Positions 51,617 through 60,423 of a DNA stretch of 61,589 nt are shown here, one piece after another. The DNA lies in assembly GCA_964619405.1 (NCBI GenBank), contig CAZUCF010000005.1, positions 1 to 61,589 of the forward strand. Reading direction: 5' to 3'. The notes under the pieces were generated by a model that did no database searches, was not told the origin of the DNA, and was given only the letters and a program-made list of their open reading frames with translations. The DNA comes from JABIDZ01 sp964619405 (GTDB lineage Archaea; Iainarchaeota; Iainarchaeia; Iainarchaeales; JAAZKV01). Positions within the stretch are counted from its first letter, which is position 1, and every line of letters starts with the position of its first letter. Both the position numbers and the translations under genes were made by a program.

Positions 51617-52630
51617 ATGGTTAAAGATATTGTTGTTAGGAATTCTACAATAGATTTCTTAATTTTTACAAAAGATTCTGGCGAAAACATTGAAGCCAAG
51701 TTTTTTGATGATAATGTTTGGTTAACACAAAAATTAATTGCTAAGCTCTTTGATGTAGATAGAAGTGTAATAACAAAGCATTTAACAAATATTTTTGAAG
51801 AGCAAGAATTGAATAGTAATTCAGTTAGTGCAAAATTTGCACACACTGCTGCAGATGGCAAAAAATATAATACATTTTTTTATAATTTAGACGCGATTAT
51901 CTCGGTTGGTTATAGAGTAAATTCCAAGAGGGCAACGGATTTTAGAATTTGGGCAACAAGAGTACTAAAACAATTTGCGATTAAGGGTTATGTGTTGGAT
52001 AGAAAGCGATTAGAAAACGGTTCTTTTTTAAATAAAAATTATTTTGATGAATTGTTATCTGAGATAAGAGAAATTCGTTTGAGTGAAAGAAATTTTTATC
52101 AAAAAATAACTGATATTTATTCAACTAGTATTGATTATGATAAAGAAGCAAAGATAACAAGAGATTTTTTTGCGAAAGTACAAAATAAATTACATTATGC
52201 GATACATGGACACACTGCTCCTGAACTAATTGCAAAACGCGCTAATGCAAAAAAACAAAATATGGGTTTGACTTCTTGGAAGAATTCTCCACAAGGAAAA
52301 ATAATCAAAACGGATGTTTCAATTGCCAAAAATTATTTAACAAAAACAGAATTAGAATCATTTGGAAGAATAGTTAGTGCTTATCTTGATTTAGCTGAAG
52401 AAAGAGCAAAAAGAAAAATTCCAATGACTATGGAAGATTGGGCAAAAAGATTAGACAAGTTTTTAGAATTTGATGAAAGAAAAATTTTGGTTAATGCTGG
52501 TGAAATAAATTCAAAAAAAGCTAGAGAAATTGCGGAAAAAGAGTTTGAGAAATATCGTTTAATTCAAGATAAGTTATTTGAATCAGATTTTGATAAACTA
52601 TTCAAAAAAACAAAGAAATTGGAAAAATGA
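51617..52630 (+). CDS. RhuM-family protein
   Basis: A 337-residue protein of the virulence-RhuM family. The N-terminal half has a helix-turn-helix (VWLTQKLIAKLFDVDRSVITKHLTNIFEE), then FFYNLDAIISVGYRVNSKRATDFRIWATRVLKQF, the family signature; the C-terminal half is helical and charged. The family is named from a Salmonella pathogenicity island and is scattered in bacteria and archaea, often near mobile or toxin-antitoxin genes. Its molecular role is not established. Transcribed opposite to, and towards, rpoA2. Confidence 0.88.
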   Translation: MVKDIVVRNSTIDFLIFTKDSGENIEAKFFDDNVWLTQKLIAKLFDVDRSVITKHLTNIFEEQELNSNSVSAKFAHTAADGKKYNTFFYNLDAIISVGYRVNSKRATDFRIWATRVLKQFAIKGYVLDRKRLENGSFLNKNYFDELLSEIREIRLSERNFYQKITDIYSTSIDYDKEAKITRDFFAKVQNKLHYAIHGHTAPELIAKRANAKKQNMGLTSWKNSPQGKIIKTDVSIAKNYLTKTELESFGRIVSAYLDLAEERAKRKIPMTMEDWAKRLDKFLEFDERKILVNAGEINSKKAREIAEKEFEKYRLIQDKLFESDFDKLFKKTKKLEK

Positions 52631-52675
52631 TTAATTTCATTAGTAATTGCCAGTTTTCGTCTAGGTGAACGAGTT

Positions 52676-52694
52676 AGGGTACTTGCAGTACCCT
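52676..52694. terminator. Hairpin over the rpoA2 stop, convergent with rhuM
   Basis: AGGGTAC-TTGCA-GTACCCT, a perfect 7-bp stem, whose right arm covers the rpoA2 stop codon. It lies 45 bp after the rhuM stop and could end rhuM or rpoA2 transcripts, or both. No long T tract follows on either strand. Confidence 0.5.
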
Positions 52695-53964
52695 ATTTCA
52701 TTAATAGTTCAACGATTCCTGTTCCTACTTTGATTGGTTGGCCTGCTATTAAATTTTCTACTACGCCTGTTAATTGTTCTTCTTCGCCTTTGAATGCCGC
52801 ATCCAACAAGTGTTTTGTTGTTTCTTCGAATGCTGCTCTTGCGAATGGTGATGCTTTTAATTTGTTTATTCCTGTTCTAACAATCCCTTTTATTTCTCCT
52901 GAATAAGTCATTAAGTCTGCTAGTAACATTATGTGTCTTACATCAACAGCTATTCCATTGTCATCTAAAACTTTTTTTAGTTCTTGCACTGCTAATTGTC
53001 TTGCAGCTTCTATTCCAAGTATTTTTGATGTTTCAATTATATCGTTTGTAAATATTTTTGTTTGGTCAACATCTTCTAATTTTAACACTGCTTTTAAATT
53101 ACTTCCAGATGTTTTTATTATATATTCATCGCCTTCTTTTGTTAGCAATGTTTTTTCAATGCCTTTAATACCGTGTACTTTTTCTTTTAATAATGTTAGT
53201 AATTCTTTTCTTACTTTTAAATAATCTCCTTTCTTTTCGATTTGTAAGTGTATTGTGTTCTCTATTTGTCTTGATTTCAAATCCTTTAAACCATTTTTTA
53301 TTACTTCTGACACATCTTCCATTGCCAAATTCAAATCTTTAACTTTGTTTTTGTCTATTTCTATTGAGAATTTTAATTCTTCAAATTTTTCGCTTAGTGT
53401 TGTTATGTCTTTTACTCTTACATCAATCAAACTTTTAGCAAATTTTTCTGCTTTACTCTTATCTTTTTTTATTTCATCATTTAAATAAATAGTCATTGTT
53501 GGGTACTTTGCTTTGTTTCTACCATCAACTATTTCTTCTACTCTTTGTATTCCTGAGCCAACAGATACTTCTGCTGAACCAGCAAAGTGTTTTGTTCTTA
53601 ATGTTAATTGTGTTCCGGGTTCTCCTAATGATTGTGCAGCAATTATTCCTACTGCTTCTCCTGGTTCAACTAAACAATTATCATATTTTTCTTTTACTTT
53701 ATCAGCTAGTTTGTCTGCTTGTTCTTTTGTTAATTTGAATACTTCTGACACAGCAACTATTTCTTCTAACAATTTTTTTGTTAGGGGTACTTGTTCCCAA
53801 CTTCTTTCTTCGTCCTCATAAACTTTTTTAATATTTTTTTTGCTTGTTTTATCTTCAATATCAGTTTCTTCTTCGTCTTCTTCTGGAGTAACAACATCAA
53901 TTTCTTCTTCTATATCATCTTCCACAATTTCTTTTTCTTCTAAATCAATCATTTCATCAGTCAT
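52693..53964 (-). CDS. rpoA2: RNA polymerase subunit Rpo1C (A'')
   Basis: A 423-residue protein, the C-terminal part of the largest subunit. PGEAVGIIAAQSLGEPGTQLTLRTKHFAG holds the bridge helix end and trigger loop. TGIVELLMK closes it. The first 50 residues are highly acidic (Asp/Glu-rich) and come before the family start. 8 bp follow A'. The split A'/A'' is normal in archaea. Confidence 0.97.
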   Translation of the reverse strand: MTDEMIDLEEKEIVEDDIEEEIDVVTPEEDEEETDIEDKTSKKNIKKVYEDEERSWEQVPLTKKLLEEIVAVSEVFKLTKEQADKLADKVKEKYDNCLVEPGEAVGIIAAQSLGEPGTQLTLRTKHFAGSAEVSVGSGIQRVEEIVDGRNKAKYPTMTIYLNDEIKKDKSKAEKFAKSLIDVRVKDITTLSEKFEELKFSIEIDKNKVKDLNLAMEDVSEVIKNGLKDLKSRQIENTIHLQIEKKGDYLKVRKELLTLLKEKVHGIKGIEKTLLTKEGDEYIIKTSGSNLKAVLKLEDVDQTKIFTNDIIETSKILGIEAARQLAVQELKKVLDDNGIAVDVRHIMLLADLMTYSGEIKGIVRTGINKLKASPFARAAFEETTKHLLDAAFKGEEEQLTGVVENLIAGQPIKVGTGIVELLMK

Positions 53965-53972
53965 TTACTCAC

Positions 53973-56573
53973 CTATAATAATTTATTTTTCTTCATTTCT
54001 TCGTACTCTTCTTTTACATTTACTGATACTCCGTTCTTAGTGTTTTTTGGGAATACTCCGTCTTCTCCATAAGAATATTGTACTAGTGCGTTTGAAGCGG
54101 TTCTTACTGTTCCATCAGGTGTTGCAACCAAATCTTTTAATGCGTTTGATAGTCTCCTATACAAGTATCCTGATACTTTTGTTGATACTCCTGTGTCCAC
54201 TTCTCCTTGTCTTCCACCCATTGAGTGGTAAAAATATTCTTTTGCTGTTAAACCGTCAAGGAAATTGTTTTCAATAAAACCACCTGCTTCTAAACCAACA
54301 TCTTCTAATTTGTTGGTTGTTATCAGTCTTTTTGTAAAACCTTTTTTGGGTCGTCCTTCTCTTACTGATGCTTGGCCCCAAAAACCAGCAATATTCATTA
54401 GGTTAATAGTACTTCCTCTTGATTTTGATAGTATCATTGAAATTGTGTTTAACACTGGTTTTTCTCTTGTAACATAATCTAATTTTTCTTTTGTTACTTC
54501 TTTCTCTACTTTTGATTTTGTTTCAAAAGCTAGTCTAACCATGTATTGTTCGAATGATTGTTCTAAAGTTCTTCCTGGAATAATTTCCATTGTTCCTTTT
54601 TCAAATGCTTGTACTATTGCTTCTCCTTTTTCAAAAGCATCGCTTATAGCTTTCTTTTTCATTTTTTTTACTTCGTCGCTTGTCTTGTACTCTTCGAGTG
54701 AAACAGTCATTCCTTTTTGTGTTAGAATAAAACTTGTTATTCTGTTTAATCCGTGATAAAATTTTTCAATTGTTTCGCTTGAGTATTCCCTCGCAATTTT
54801 GTCAACTAGTTTTCCTCTTCCAACGCTCACAGCGCTAGCATCAATTATACCGCTTTTTAAAAAACCATTTTCTATTACAACTTTTTCACCCAAACTATTT
54901 TCAACACCAATTTCCCTCAATACTTTTCCAGTGTATGATTCAAATTCCATGCTCAAATCTTTTGGTAGTATTTGAGAAAAAATTAGTCTCCCAGAATATT
55001 TTTTGCCTCTATCTGGTTTAGGTAATTCTTCTATTCCTATATCAAATAATAATTGCATTGTTTGTGTTTTATCAAATTCTGTTTGTGGTAATGTTAGAGC
55101 AAATAATCCTGATACCCCATCTTCTCCTGGAGCGATTACTGGTGCGCCAAATCTTGGAGAAATTATTTGGTCTCTTGTAAGCATTAACCTTTTTGCTTCT
55201 GCTTTTCCTTCTTCTGTTTGAGGAACATGGCAATTCATTTCATCACCATCAAAATCTGCGTTGTAAGGAGGACAAACAATTGGATTAATTCTAAAAACTT
55301 TTCCAGGCATTATTCTTGCGGTGTGAGCCATCATGCTCATTCTATGCAAAGAAGGTTGTCTGTTAAATAATACTATGTCACCATCTTGCAAGTTTCTCTC
55401 AATTCTGTAACCAACATCAAGTTCAGCAATTATTTCTTCTTTGTTATCCTCAGCAACTTTTCTTCTAGAACCATTAGGCCTAATTATGTATACTGGTTTG
55501 TCTGATTCTTTTATTTGTTTTTTTACTGTTGCTAGATTCCATTCTGTTACAAATTCTGGCACAGTTAATTCTTTTGCAGCTTCTTCTGGTACTCCTAACT
55601 CTGAAATATCTATGTATGGGTCAGGGACAACTGTTGATCTTGCCGCGTGGTTAACTCTTTTCCCTGTTAAATTGTATCTGAATCTTCCTTTTTTTCCTTT
55701 TAATCTTTGTATTATTGTTCTTAATGGTCGCCCACTCCTATGCTTTGCTGGTGGTACTCCTGCAGTATTATTATCAAAGTAAGTTGTTACATGGTATTGT
55801 AGTAAATCCCATAAATCCTCAATTATTAATTGTGGTGCTCCGGCCTCAATATTATCTTTTAACCTATTATTTATTCTAACAATGTCAACTAACTTGTGTG
55901 TTAAATCATCCTCACTTTTTATTCCGCCTTCAAGAGAAATACTTGGTCTAATCGTTATTGGGGGTATTTGTAGTACTGTTGTTACAAACCACTCTGGTCT
56001 TATTCTTGTAACATCGTAACCCATTAGCCTTAATTGTGTTTCAGGAATTTTTTCAACCCACTCTCTTATTTGAGTTGGGTAAATTCTTTCCTTGTTATAA
56101 TAAAAATTAGTTGGCTTGTCTAACTGTACTTTTCCAACGCTCGCATTACAATGAGGGCATTTCTTCATTGTTTTTGCTTTAAACATTATTCTCTTTGACA
56201 AATCCTTTATTCTTCCTTTTGTTTCTTCTTCATATTTTTTTATTTGTTCTTCGCTCAATAATAATTCTCCGCACTCTTTACAAGTATTAATTAGTAATAA
56301 TTCTATTCTCCTACCAAACTCAGAGTGTATTATTGGTCGCTCTAATTCCAAGTGCCCAAAGTGTCCTGGACAATCCCTCATTGTTTGCCCACAAGTCTTA
56401 CATCTTATTCCAGGATTAATTACTCCTAAGTGAGAGTCCATTAAGCCTCCTTCCATTGGAAAACCATCTTTGTCATAAGTTTCAGGAGTTTTTATTTCAA
56501 CAGCACTCATCTTTCTAATCATCTCAGGGCCTAATATAGAGAATTCTATTCCACCAATTTTTTTCATTATCAT
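53973..56573 (-). CDS. rpoA1: RNA polymerase subunit Rpo1N (A')
   Basis: An 866-residue catalytic subunit. CKTCGQTMRDCPGHFGH and CKECG...CPHC are clamp zinc sites. The catalytic NADFDGDEMN binds the Mg2+, and RQPSLHRMSMMAH is the conserved motif before it. GSTINLMNIAGFWGQ belongs to the funnel region. No intein in the NADFDGD site, a frequent intein site elsewhere. GGTGATC lies before the first ATG. Confidence 0.98.
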   Translation of the reverse strand: MIMKKIGGIEFSILGPEMIRKMSAVEIKTPETYDKDGFPMEGGLMDSHLGVINPGIRCKTCGQTMRDCPGHFGHLELERPIIHSEFGRRIELLLINTCKECGELLLSEEQIKKYEEETKGRIKDLSKRIMFKAKTMKKCPHCNASVGKVQLDKPTNFYYNKERIYPTQIREWVEKIPETQLRLMGYDVTRIRPEWFVTTVLQIPPITIRPSISLEGGIKSEDDLTHKLVDIVRINNRLKDNIEAGAPQLIIEDLWDLLQYHVTTYFDNNTAGVPPAKHRSGRPLRTIIQRLKGKKGRFRYNLTGKRVNHAARSTVVPDPYIDISELGVPEEAAKELTVPEFVTEWNLATVKKQIKESDKPVYIIRPNGSRRKVAEDNKEEIIAELDVGYRIERNLQDGDIVLFNRQPSLHRMSMMAHTARIMPGKVFRINPIVCPPYNADFDGDEMNCHVPQTEEGKAEAKRLMLTRDQIISPRFGAPVIAPGEDGVSGLFALTLPQTEFDKTQTMQLLFDIGIEELPKPDRGKKYSGRLIFSQILPKDLSMEFESYTGKVLREIGVENSLGEKVVIENGFLKSGIIDASAVSVGRGKLVDKIAREYSSETIEKFYHGLNRITSFILTQKGMTVSLEEYKTSDEVKKMKKKAISDAFEKGEAIVQAFEKGTMEIIPGRTLEQSFEQYMVRLAFETKSKVEKEVTKEKLDYVTREKPVLNTISMILSKSRGSTINLMNIAGFWGQASVREGRPKKGFTKRLITTNKLEDVGLEAGGFIENNFLDGLTAKEYFYHSMGGRQGEVDTGVSTKVSGYLYRRLSNALKDLVATPDGTVRTASNALVQYSYGEDGVFPKNTKNGVSVNVKEEYEEMKKNKLL

Positions 56574-56629
56574 AACTGATCACCTCGCCTGCAAAATCAG
56601 GCGGCACTTTTGGGCACCGTTAGTAGCCC

Positions 56630-56662
56630 TTAGTTTTTGCCTCCAAATTTTTTTGTACTCAT
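56630..56662 (-). CDS. Possible 10-codon mini-ORF between rpoB1 and rpoA1
   Basis: ATG to TAA encodes MSTKKFGGKN. A good GGTGA ribosome-binding site lies five bases upstream, overlapping the end of rpoB1. The peptide resembles the rpoA1 start (M..KKIGGI), and the nucleotides are also similar, so it is probably a decayed duplicate of the rpoA1 5' end. Translation is possible but not shown; a GGGC/GCCC and a CGCCTG/CAGGCG hairpin follow. Confidence 0.35.
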   Translation of the reverse strand: MSTKKFGGKN

Positions 56663-56671
56663 TTTTTTCAC

Positions 56672-58486
56672 CTATACTTTGTCAACCAATTTTATTTTTG
56701 TGAGTATTCCTAGTGCTTTCAATTCTTCTAACAATAATTTGAAACCATAACTCATTTCAACAGGGTACATTCTTCCGCCCTTGCTTCCCAAAGCAACATT
56801 CTTTTTTCTTATTTCATCCCTGTATCCTATCAAACCTGTTTCTTCATCAACAAGTGCAACGAATTTATCTGAATCCTCAATCATTTTTTCATGGAGTAAC
56901 ATTGCTGCTCCGTGTCCAACAAGTGTTTCGCCCTCCATTTCTCCAAACCTTAAACCACCTTCTTTTTCTTTTCCTTCGGTTGGTTGTCTTGTAAGCATTT
57001 GTACTGGGCCCCTTGCTCTTGCTTGTATCTTGTGTGTTACAACGTGGTACAATTTTTGGTAAGGAATTACTCCAGTAAAAATTGCTCCTTCTAATCTTTT
57101 TCCTGTTACACCATCATAAAAAATTTCCATTCCATCATTTCTGAAACCCTTGTCTTCCAACATTTTTTCTAAAACACTTTGCTTTGTTGAATTGAATGGA
57201 GTGCCATCAATAATTTTTCCGTTTGCTGCACCAGCTTTCCCACCAATCATTTCTAATAAATGTCCCATAGTCATTCTTGAGGGAATAGAATGTGGGTTCA
57301 AAATTAAATCTGGTTTTATTCCGTCAATAGTAAAAGGCATGTCTTCTTCTGGAACAATATAACTAACAACACCTTTTTGTCCGTGCCTTGAAGCTAGTTT
57401 GTCTCCAACAGCTGGTTTTAATGTTGTCCTAACCTTTACTTTTACTAGCCTACTACCATCTGGGCCCTCTGTTATTAGTATTGTGTCAACAAAACCATCT
57501 TTTCTTTTTCTAACTATTACTGATGAATCAATTCTTTTTTCTTGTTCTACCCCAAAATCATTCATTTCTTCAAAAAATTTTGGTGGACTAGTCCTACCAA
57601 TAATAGCTTCTCCTTCATGAACCTCTTGTTCCAAATTAATTATTCCGTCTACTCCTAATTTAGAATATTTTTGTTCTTCAATAAAACCAACTTTTTCTTC
57701 TGTTGGTGCTTCAAACTTGTCTCTTTGCCCACCAGGGTACCTTTGTTCTATTGCCTCGTAACCCCTAAAATAACAACCCCTTGCTAGTCCCCTGTCAACT
57801 GCTCCTTGATTTAGTATTACAGCGTCCATTGTGTTGAAACCATAGTAAGGCATTATTGCTACTACAAAGTTTTGTACTTGTGGTCTCTCATCCATTCCAA
57901 GGACATCCATTGTCTTTGTTTTCACAATATTTTTTTCAGGATAATAAAGCATGTATCCTTCAGTATCATGTCTTAACTTAAAATTTGATGAACCAAATCC
58001 AATTGATTGTTTAAACATTTTGTCTCCGTGCAAAGCTTTTCCAGCCATGTCGTGTTCAATGTATGGTACCATGCTTGAGATAACACTTAGTATTGCTGAA
58101 CCATCTATCTCTAAGTGAGTGTGTTCTTTTGTTATCTCATTTTCTTTTTGTGCAACAAAAGTATTTTCTTCTTCTTCAGAATCAAGGTACTCTATAACAC
58201 CCATTTCAACTAGTTTGTTAAAATTTATTTCTCCGTTAGAAACCTTTTCTTGTAATTCGTGAGTGTAAGCACTCTTACCATTTTTTACAACTATTAATGG
58301 TCTTTGTAATCTTCCAGCATCAGTATTAATATAAACTTCGTTAGTGTCCTTGTGCAAAGCGATATTAGTTTCTTTTGGTAGTGCACCATCTCTTCTCGCA
58401 TTAATAGCAATTTTTGTTAGTTCTTCAGCGTTCTCGTGGAAACCAATTAACCTACCATTAATATATACTTTTGCTACATTAGCCAT
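56672..58486 (-). CDS. rpoB1: RNA polymerase subunit Rpo2C (B')
   Basis: A 604-residue C-terminal half of the second-largest subunit. KVYINGRLIGFHEN marks the usual start of the split B'. RKRKDGFVDTILITE, GDKLASRHGQKGVVSYI, NPHSIPSRMTMGHLLEM and MYPVEMSYGFKLLLEEL are conserved. The zinc-binding CxxC...CxxC region normally before PVEMSYAFKLL is replaced by VDEETG and ALGSKG, with no Cys. The gene follows B'' after a repeat-bearing gap. Confidence 0.97.
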   Translation of the reverse strand: MANVAKVYINGRLIGFHENAEELTKIAINARRDGALPKETNIALHKDTNEVYINTDAGRLQRPLIVVKNGKSAYTHELQEKVSNGEINFNKLVEMGVIEYLDSEEEENTFVAQKENEITKEHTHLEIDGSAILSVISSMVPYIEHDMAGKALHGDKMFKQSIGFGSSNFKLRHDTEGYMLYYPEKNIVKTKTMDVLGMDERPQVQNFVVAIMPYYGFNTMDAVILNQGAVDRGLARGCYFRGYEAIEQRYPGGQRDKFEAPTEEKVGFIEEQKYSKLGVDGIINLEQEVHEGEAIIGRTSPPKFFEEMNDFGVEQEKRIDSSVIVRKRKDGFVDTILITEGPDGSRLVKVKVRTTLKPAVGDKLASRHGQKGVVSYIVPEEDMPFTIDGIKPDLILNPHSIPSRMTMGHLLEMIGGKAGAANGKIIDGTPFNSTKQSVLEKMLEDKGFRNDGMEIFYDGVTGKRLEGAIFTGVIPYQKLYHVVTHKIQARARGPVQMLTRQPTEGKEKEGGLRFGEMEGETLVGHGAAMLLHEKMIEDSDKFVALVDEETGLIGYRDEIRKKNVALGSKGGRMYPVEMSYGFKLLLEELKALGILTKIKLVDKV

Positions 58487-58514
58487 TCAACAACACCTAT
58501 AATTTTTTAACTTT

Positions 58515-58626
58515 ATTTACAATTTCTTTAATCTTACTCCTTGTCCTGTTTCGCCATGACCAGACGAAGCACTATCTGCGCTTCGCTTGATAGAGCGATT
58601 TACAATTTCTTTAATCTTACTCCTTG
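58515..58626 (-). repeat. 29-bp repeat of the rpoB2 gene end around a hairpin insert
   Basis: The last eight codons of rpoB2, the stop and two more bases (58598-58626) recur exactly at 58515-58543. The 54-bp insert between them has CGAAGC/GCTTCG and CTATC/GATAG inverted arms and ends, on the minus strand, in GAAACAGGAC. The same ten bases end the insert between rpoH and rpoB2. Confidence 0.85.
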
Positions 58627-60063
58627 CTTGTGCAAGAAGTCCTCAACATTATCTTCAGCAACCTCTGTTGTAACCTCGCTCATAAAACACAAGTTTTTTA
58701 CTAAACCACATTGTGGGCCATCAGGAGTCTCAATTGGATCCAATCTACCCCAGTGTGTTCCGTGAACATCTCTTGCCTCATACAATTCTCTTGTCTTTGA
58801 TAATTGTGACTTAACTTTTCTCATGTCTGTTACTGGTGCCAAGTAATTCACTCTGTCCATGAATTTTGCTACTCCAGTACTCCTACCAATCCAATTACCA
58901 GTGCTCATAGCAAACCTTATTCTCTCGCTAACTGCTCCTGGTCTAACAATAGTAGAAATATTTAGTTTTCTTCTCCTCGTAACAGTCCTATCAACTTGGA
59001 ATCTCAAATCTTTCACAAAATATTTGAATGAGTACCTAAACAAGTGTTCCATTAGTTTCCCACTTAACTCTAGTCTCTTGTTAGCATAATGATCTTTGTC
59101 ATCCTTGCTTCTCAAACCATGGCTCCTCTCAATTGCTTTTGTAGCCATCATTGATAAATAATATGCTTTCGCTAGTTTTGATTCCTCGTCTTGCCCAATG
59201 TGTGGTAACAAGAAACCATTGATTACTTCTCTTGCTCTTCTTAACCTGTAATCAATTACTTGTCCTGGTGCAACAAACTTTCCTATCTTGTCTAAAGCAT
59301 CTTCTTCTTGTCTTATATCACATTCTTCCCAATTCAAACACAAGTCATTTTGTATTTCTATTTCTTCTGGGAAAGCATCAAAAATTTCTTTTCTTGTTTT
59401 TAATCCAAGTGCTTTGAACAAAGTAAATAATAATAATTTTCTTGGACTTGTTGGGAAAGTAGCATACAATAATCCCTCAGGGCTCCTTGTTACCCTTACT
59501 CTTCCCTTGAAAGCTCCTTTTGTTGATATTACTTCAGCAGAAGTTCCTTTTTCTCCTTCTGATATTAGTACTCTGTCACTAGACAAAACTTCTTGTGTCA
59601 TCAAAGCTTTTTCAGAACCATTAACAATAAAATAACCCCCAAAGTCTCTTGGGTCCTCGCCAGCATTAACAAGTTCGTTCTCATTCATGCCATTTAACCA
59701 GCACTTACTTGACTTAACCATTATTGGTAAATCTCCAATAAAAGTTCGTCTAGCATCTTGTTCAACATCTCTCCTAAACAATCTCATTGTCAAATAAATT
59801 GGGCCAGAATAAGTTCTGTTTCTTAGCCTTGCTTCCATTGGCAAGAATTGGTCTCTTGGAGAACCATCCGCCTCAATTATTTTTGGTTTTTCTATTTCAA
59901 TATTGCTTAACTCGATTTTAACTTCCTCTATTTTTGGAATAATCTCTTTATTCTCTTCAACAATATCATTTAATTTAATATCAACAAATTGGTTAAAAGA
60001 ATCTAACTCCATTTGAGCAATATTCTTTTCTTTTAAATAAGAGTTAATTAATTCCCAACTCAT
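58600..60063 (-). CDS. rpoB2: RNA polymerase subunit Rpo2N (B'')
   Basis: A 487-residue N-terminal half of the second-largest subunit. PMEARLRNRTYSGPIYL, LPIMVKSSKC, DPRDFGGYFIVNGSEKALMTQE and DVHGTHWGRLDPIETPDGPQCGLVKNL are conserved. It ends near the split point known from methanogens and halophiles, shortly after the HWGR-PIETPDGP motif. Follows rpoH. Confidence 0.97.
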   Translation of the reverse strand: MSWELINSYLKEKNIAQMELDSFNQFVDIKLNDIVEENKEIIPKIEEVKIELSNIEIEKPKIIEADGSPRDQFLPMEARLRNRTYSGPIYLTMRLFRRDVEQDARRTFIGDLPIMVKSSKCWLNGMNENELVNAGEDPRDFGGYFIVNGSEKALMTQEVLSSDRVLISEGEKGTSAEVISTKGAFKGRVRVTRSPEGLLYATFPTSPRKLLLFTLFKALGLKTRKEIFDAFPEEIEIQNDLCLNWEECDIRQEEDALDKIGKFVAPGQVIDYRLRRAREVINGFLLPHIGQDEESKLAKAYYLSMMATKAIERSHGLRSKDDKDHYANKRLELSGKLMEHLFRYSFKYFVKDLRFQVDRTVTRRRKLNISTIVRPGAVSERIRFAMSTGNWIGRSTGVAKFMDRVNYLAPVTDMRKVKSQLSKTRELYEARDVHGTHWGRLDPIETPDGPQCGLVKNLCFMSEVTTEVAEDNVEDFLHKQGVRLKKL

Positions 60064-60209
60064 TTAAACCACTCTCCGTCCTGTTTCCAAGAAAAATTGA
60101 AATTTTTCTGGACCCGCAAAATTCCATTTTGCTTGGTCGTCAGGACCAAACGAGTAATATCTTCGCAACAAGTTGCTCGATATTGATTTATTCATTTAAA
60201 CCACTCTCC
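60060..60209 (-). repeat. 18-bp repeat of the rpoH end/rpoB2 start around a hairpin array
   Basis: GGAGAGTGGTTTAAATGA (minus strand) covers the rpoH end and recurs at the rpoB2 start. Between the copies 114 bp hold four hairpins: AATATC/GATATT around GCAAC/GTTGC, TTGGTC/GACCAA, GCAAAAT-GGA-ATTTTGC, and AGAAAAATT-TC-AATTTTTCT. The insert ends GAAACAGGAC like that between rpoB2 and rpoB1. Confidence 0.85.
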
Positions 60210-60423
60210 TATAATAAGTGGTTTGGCCAGCGGTAATAGAATCTCTAATAATTTTTACTACGTCGCCCCTATCTGCTTTCAAAGGTTTTATTGCGGGGTC
60301 AAGTTTAGTTATTTTTGGCAAAGAGTTTTTATTAATACCTAGTTCATTCATTAACTCGTCAGCTTTTTCTTTTCTTATTAGAACGTGTTCGGGAACCAAA
60401 TAATGTCTAATTTCTTCAACCAA
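60196..60423 (-). CDS. rpo5: RNA polymerase subunit Rpo5 (RpoH)
   Basis: A 75-residue subunit: HYLVPEHVLIRKEKADELMNELGINKNSLPKI, DPAIKPLKADRGDVVKIIRDSITAGQTTYYRRVV, the archaeal H core. A TTG start is likely, because GGTGG lies four bases before the TTG of (M)VEEIRHY; the more upstream TTG has no ribosome-binding site. First gene of the rpo operon. Confidence 0.94.
   Translation of the reverse strand: MVEEIRHYLVPEHVLIRKEKADELMNELGINKNSLPKITKLDPAIKPLKADRGDVVKIIRDSITAGQTTYYRRVV

Noticed and set aside
53973..56573. Intein in rpoA1, fusA or infB
   Set aside because: Proteins are of normal length and the common insertion sites (NADFDGD, P-loops) are uninterrupted.
58487..58599. rpoB as a broken or frameshifted gene
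   Set aside because: Both halves have good starts and ends, the break is at the known natural split site, and 113 bp with a ribosome-binding site separate them.
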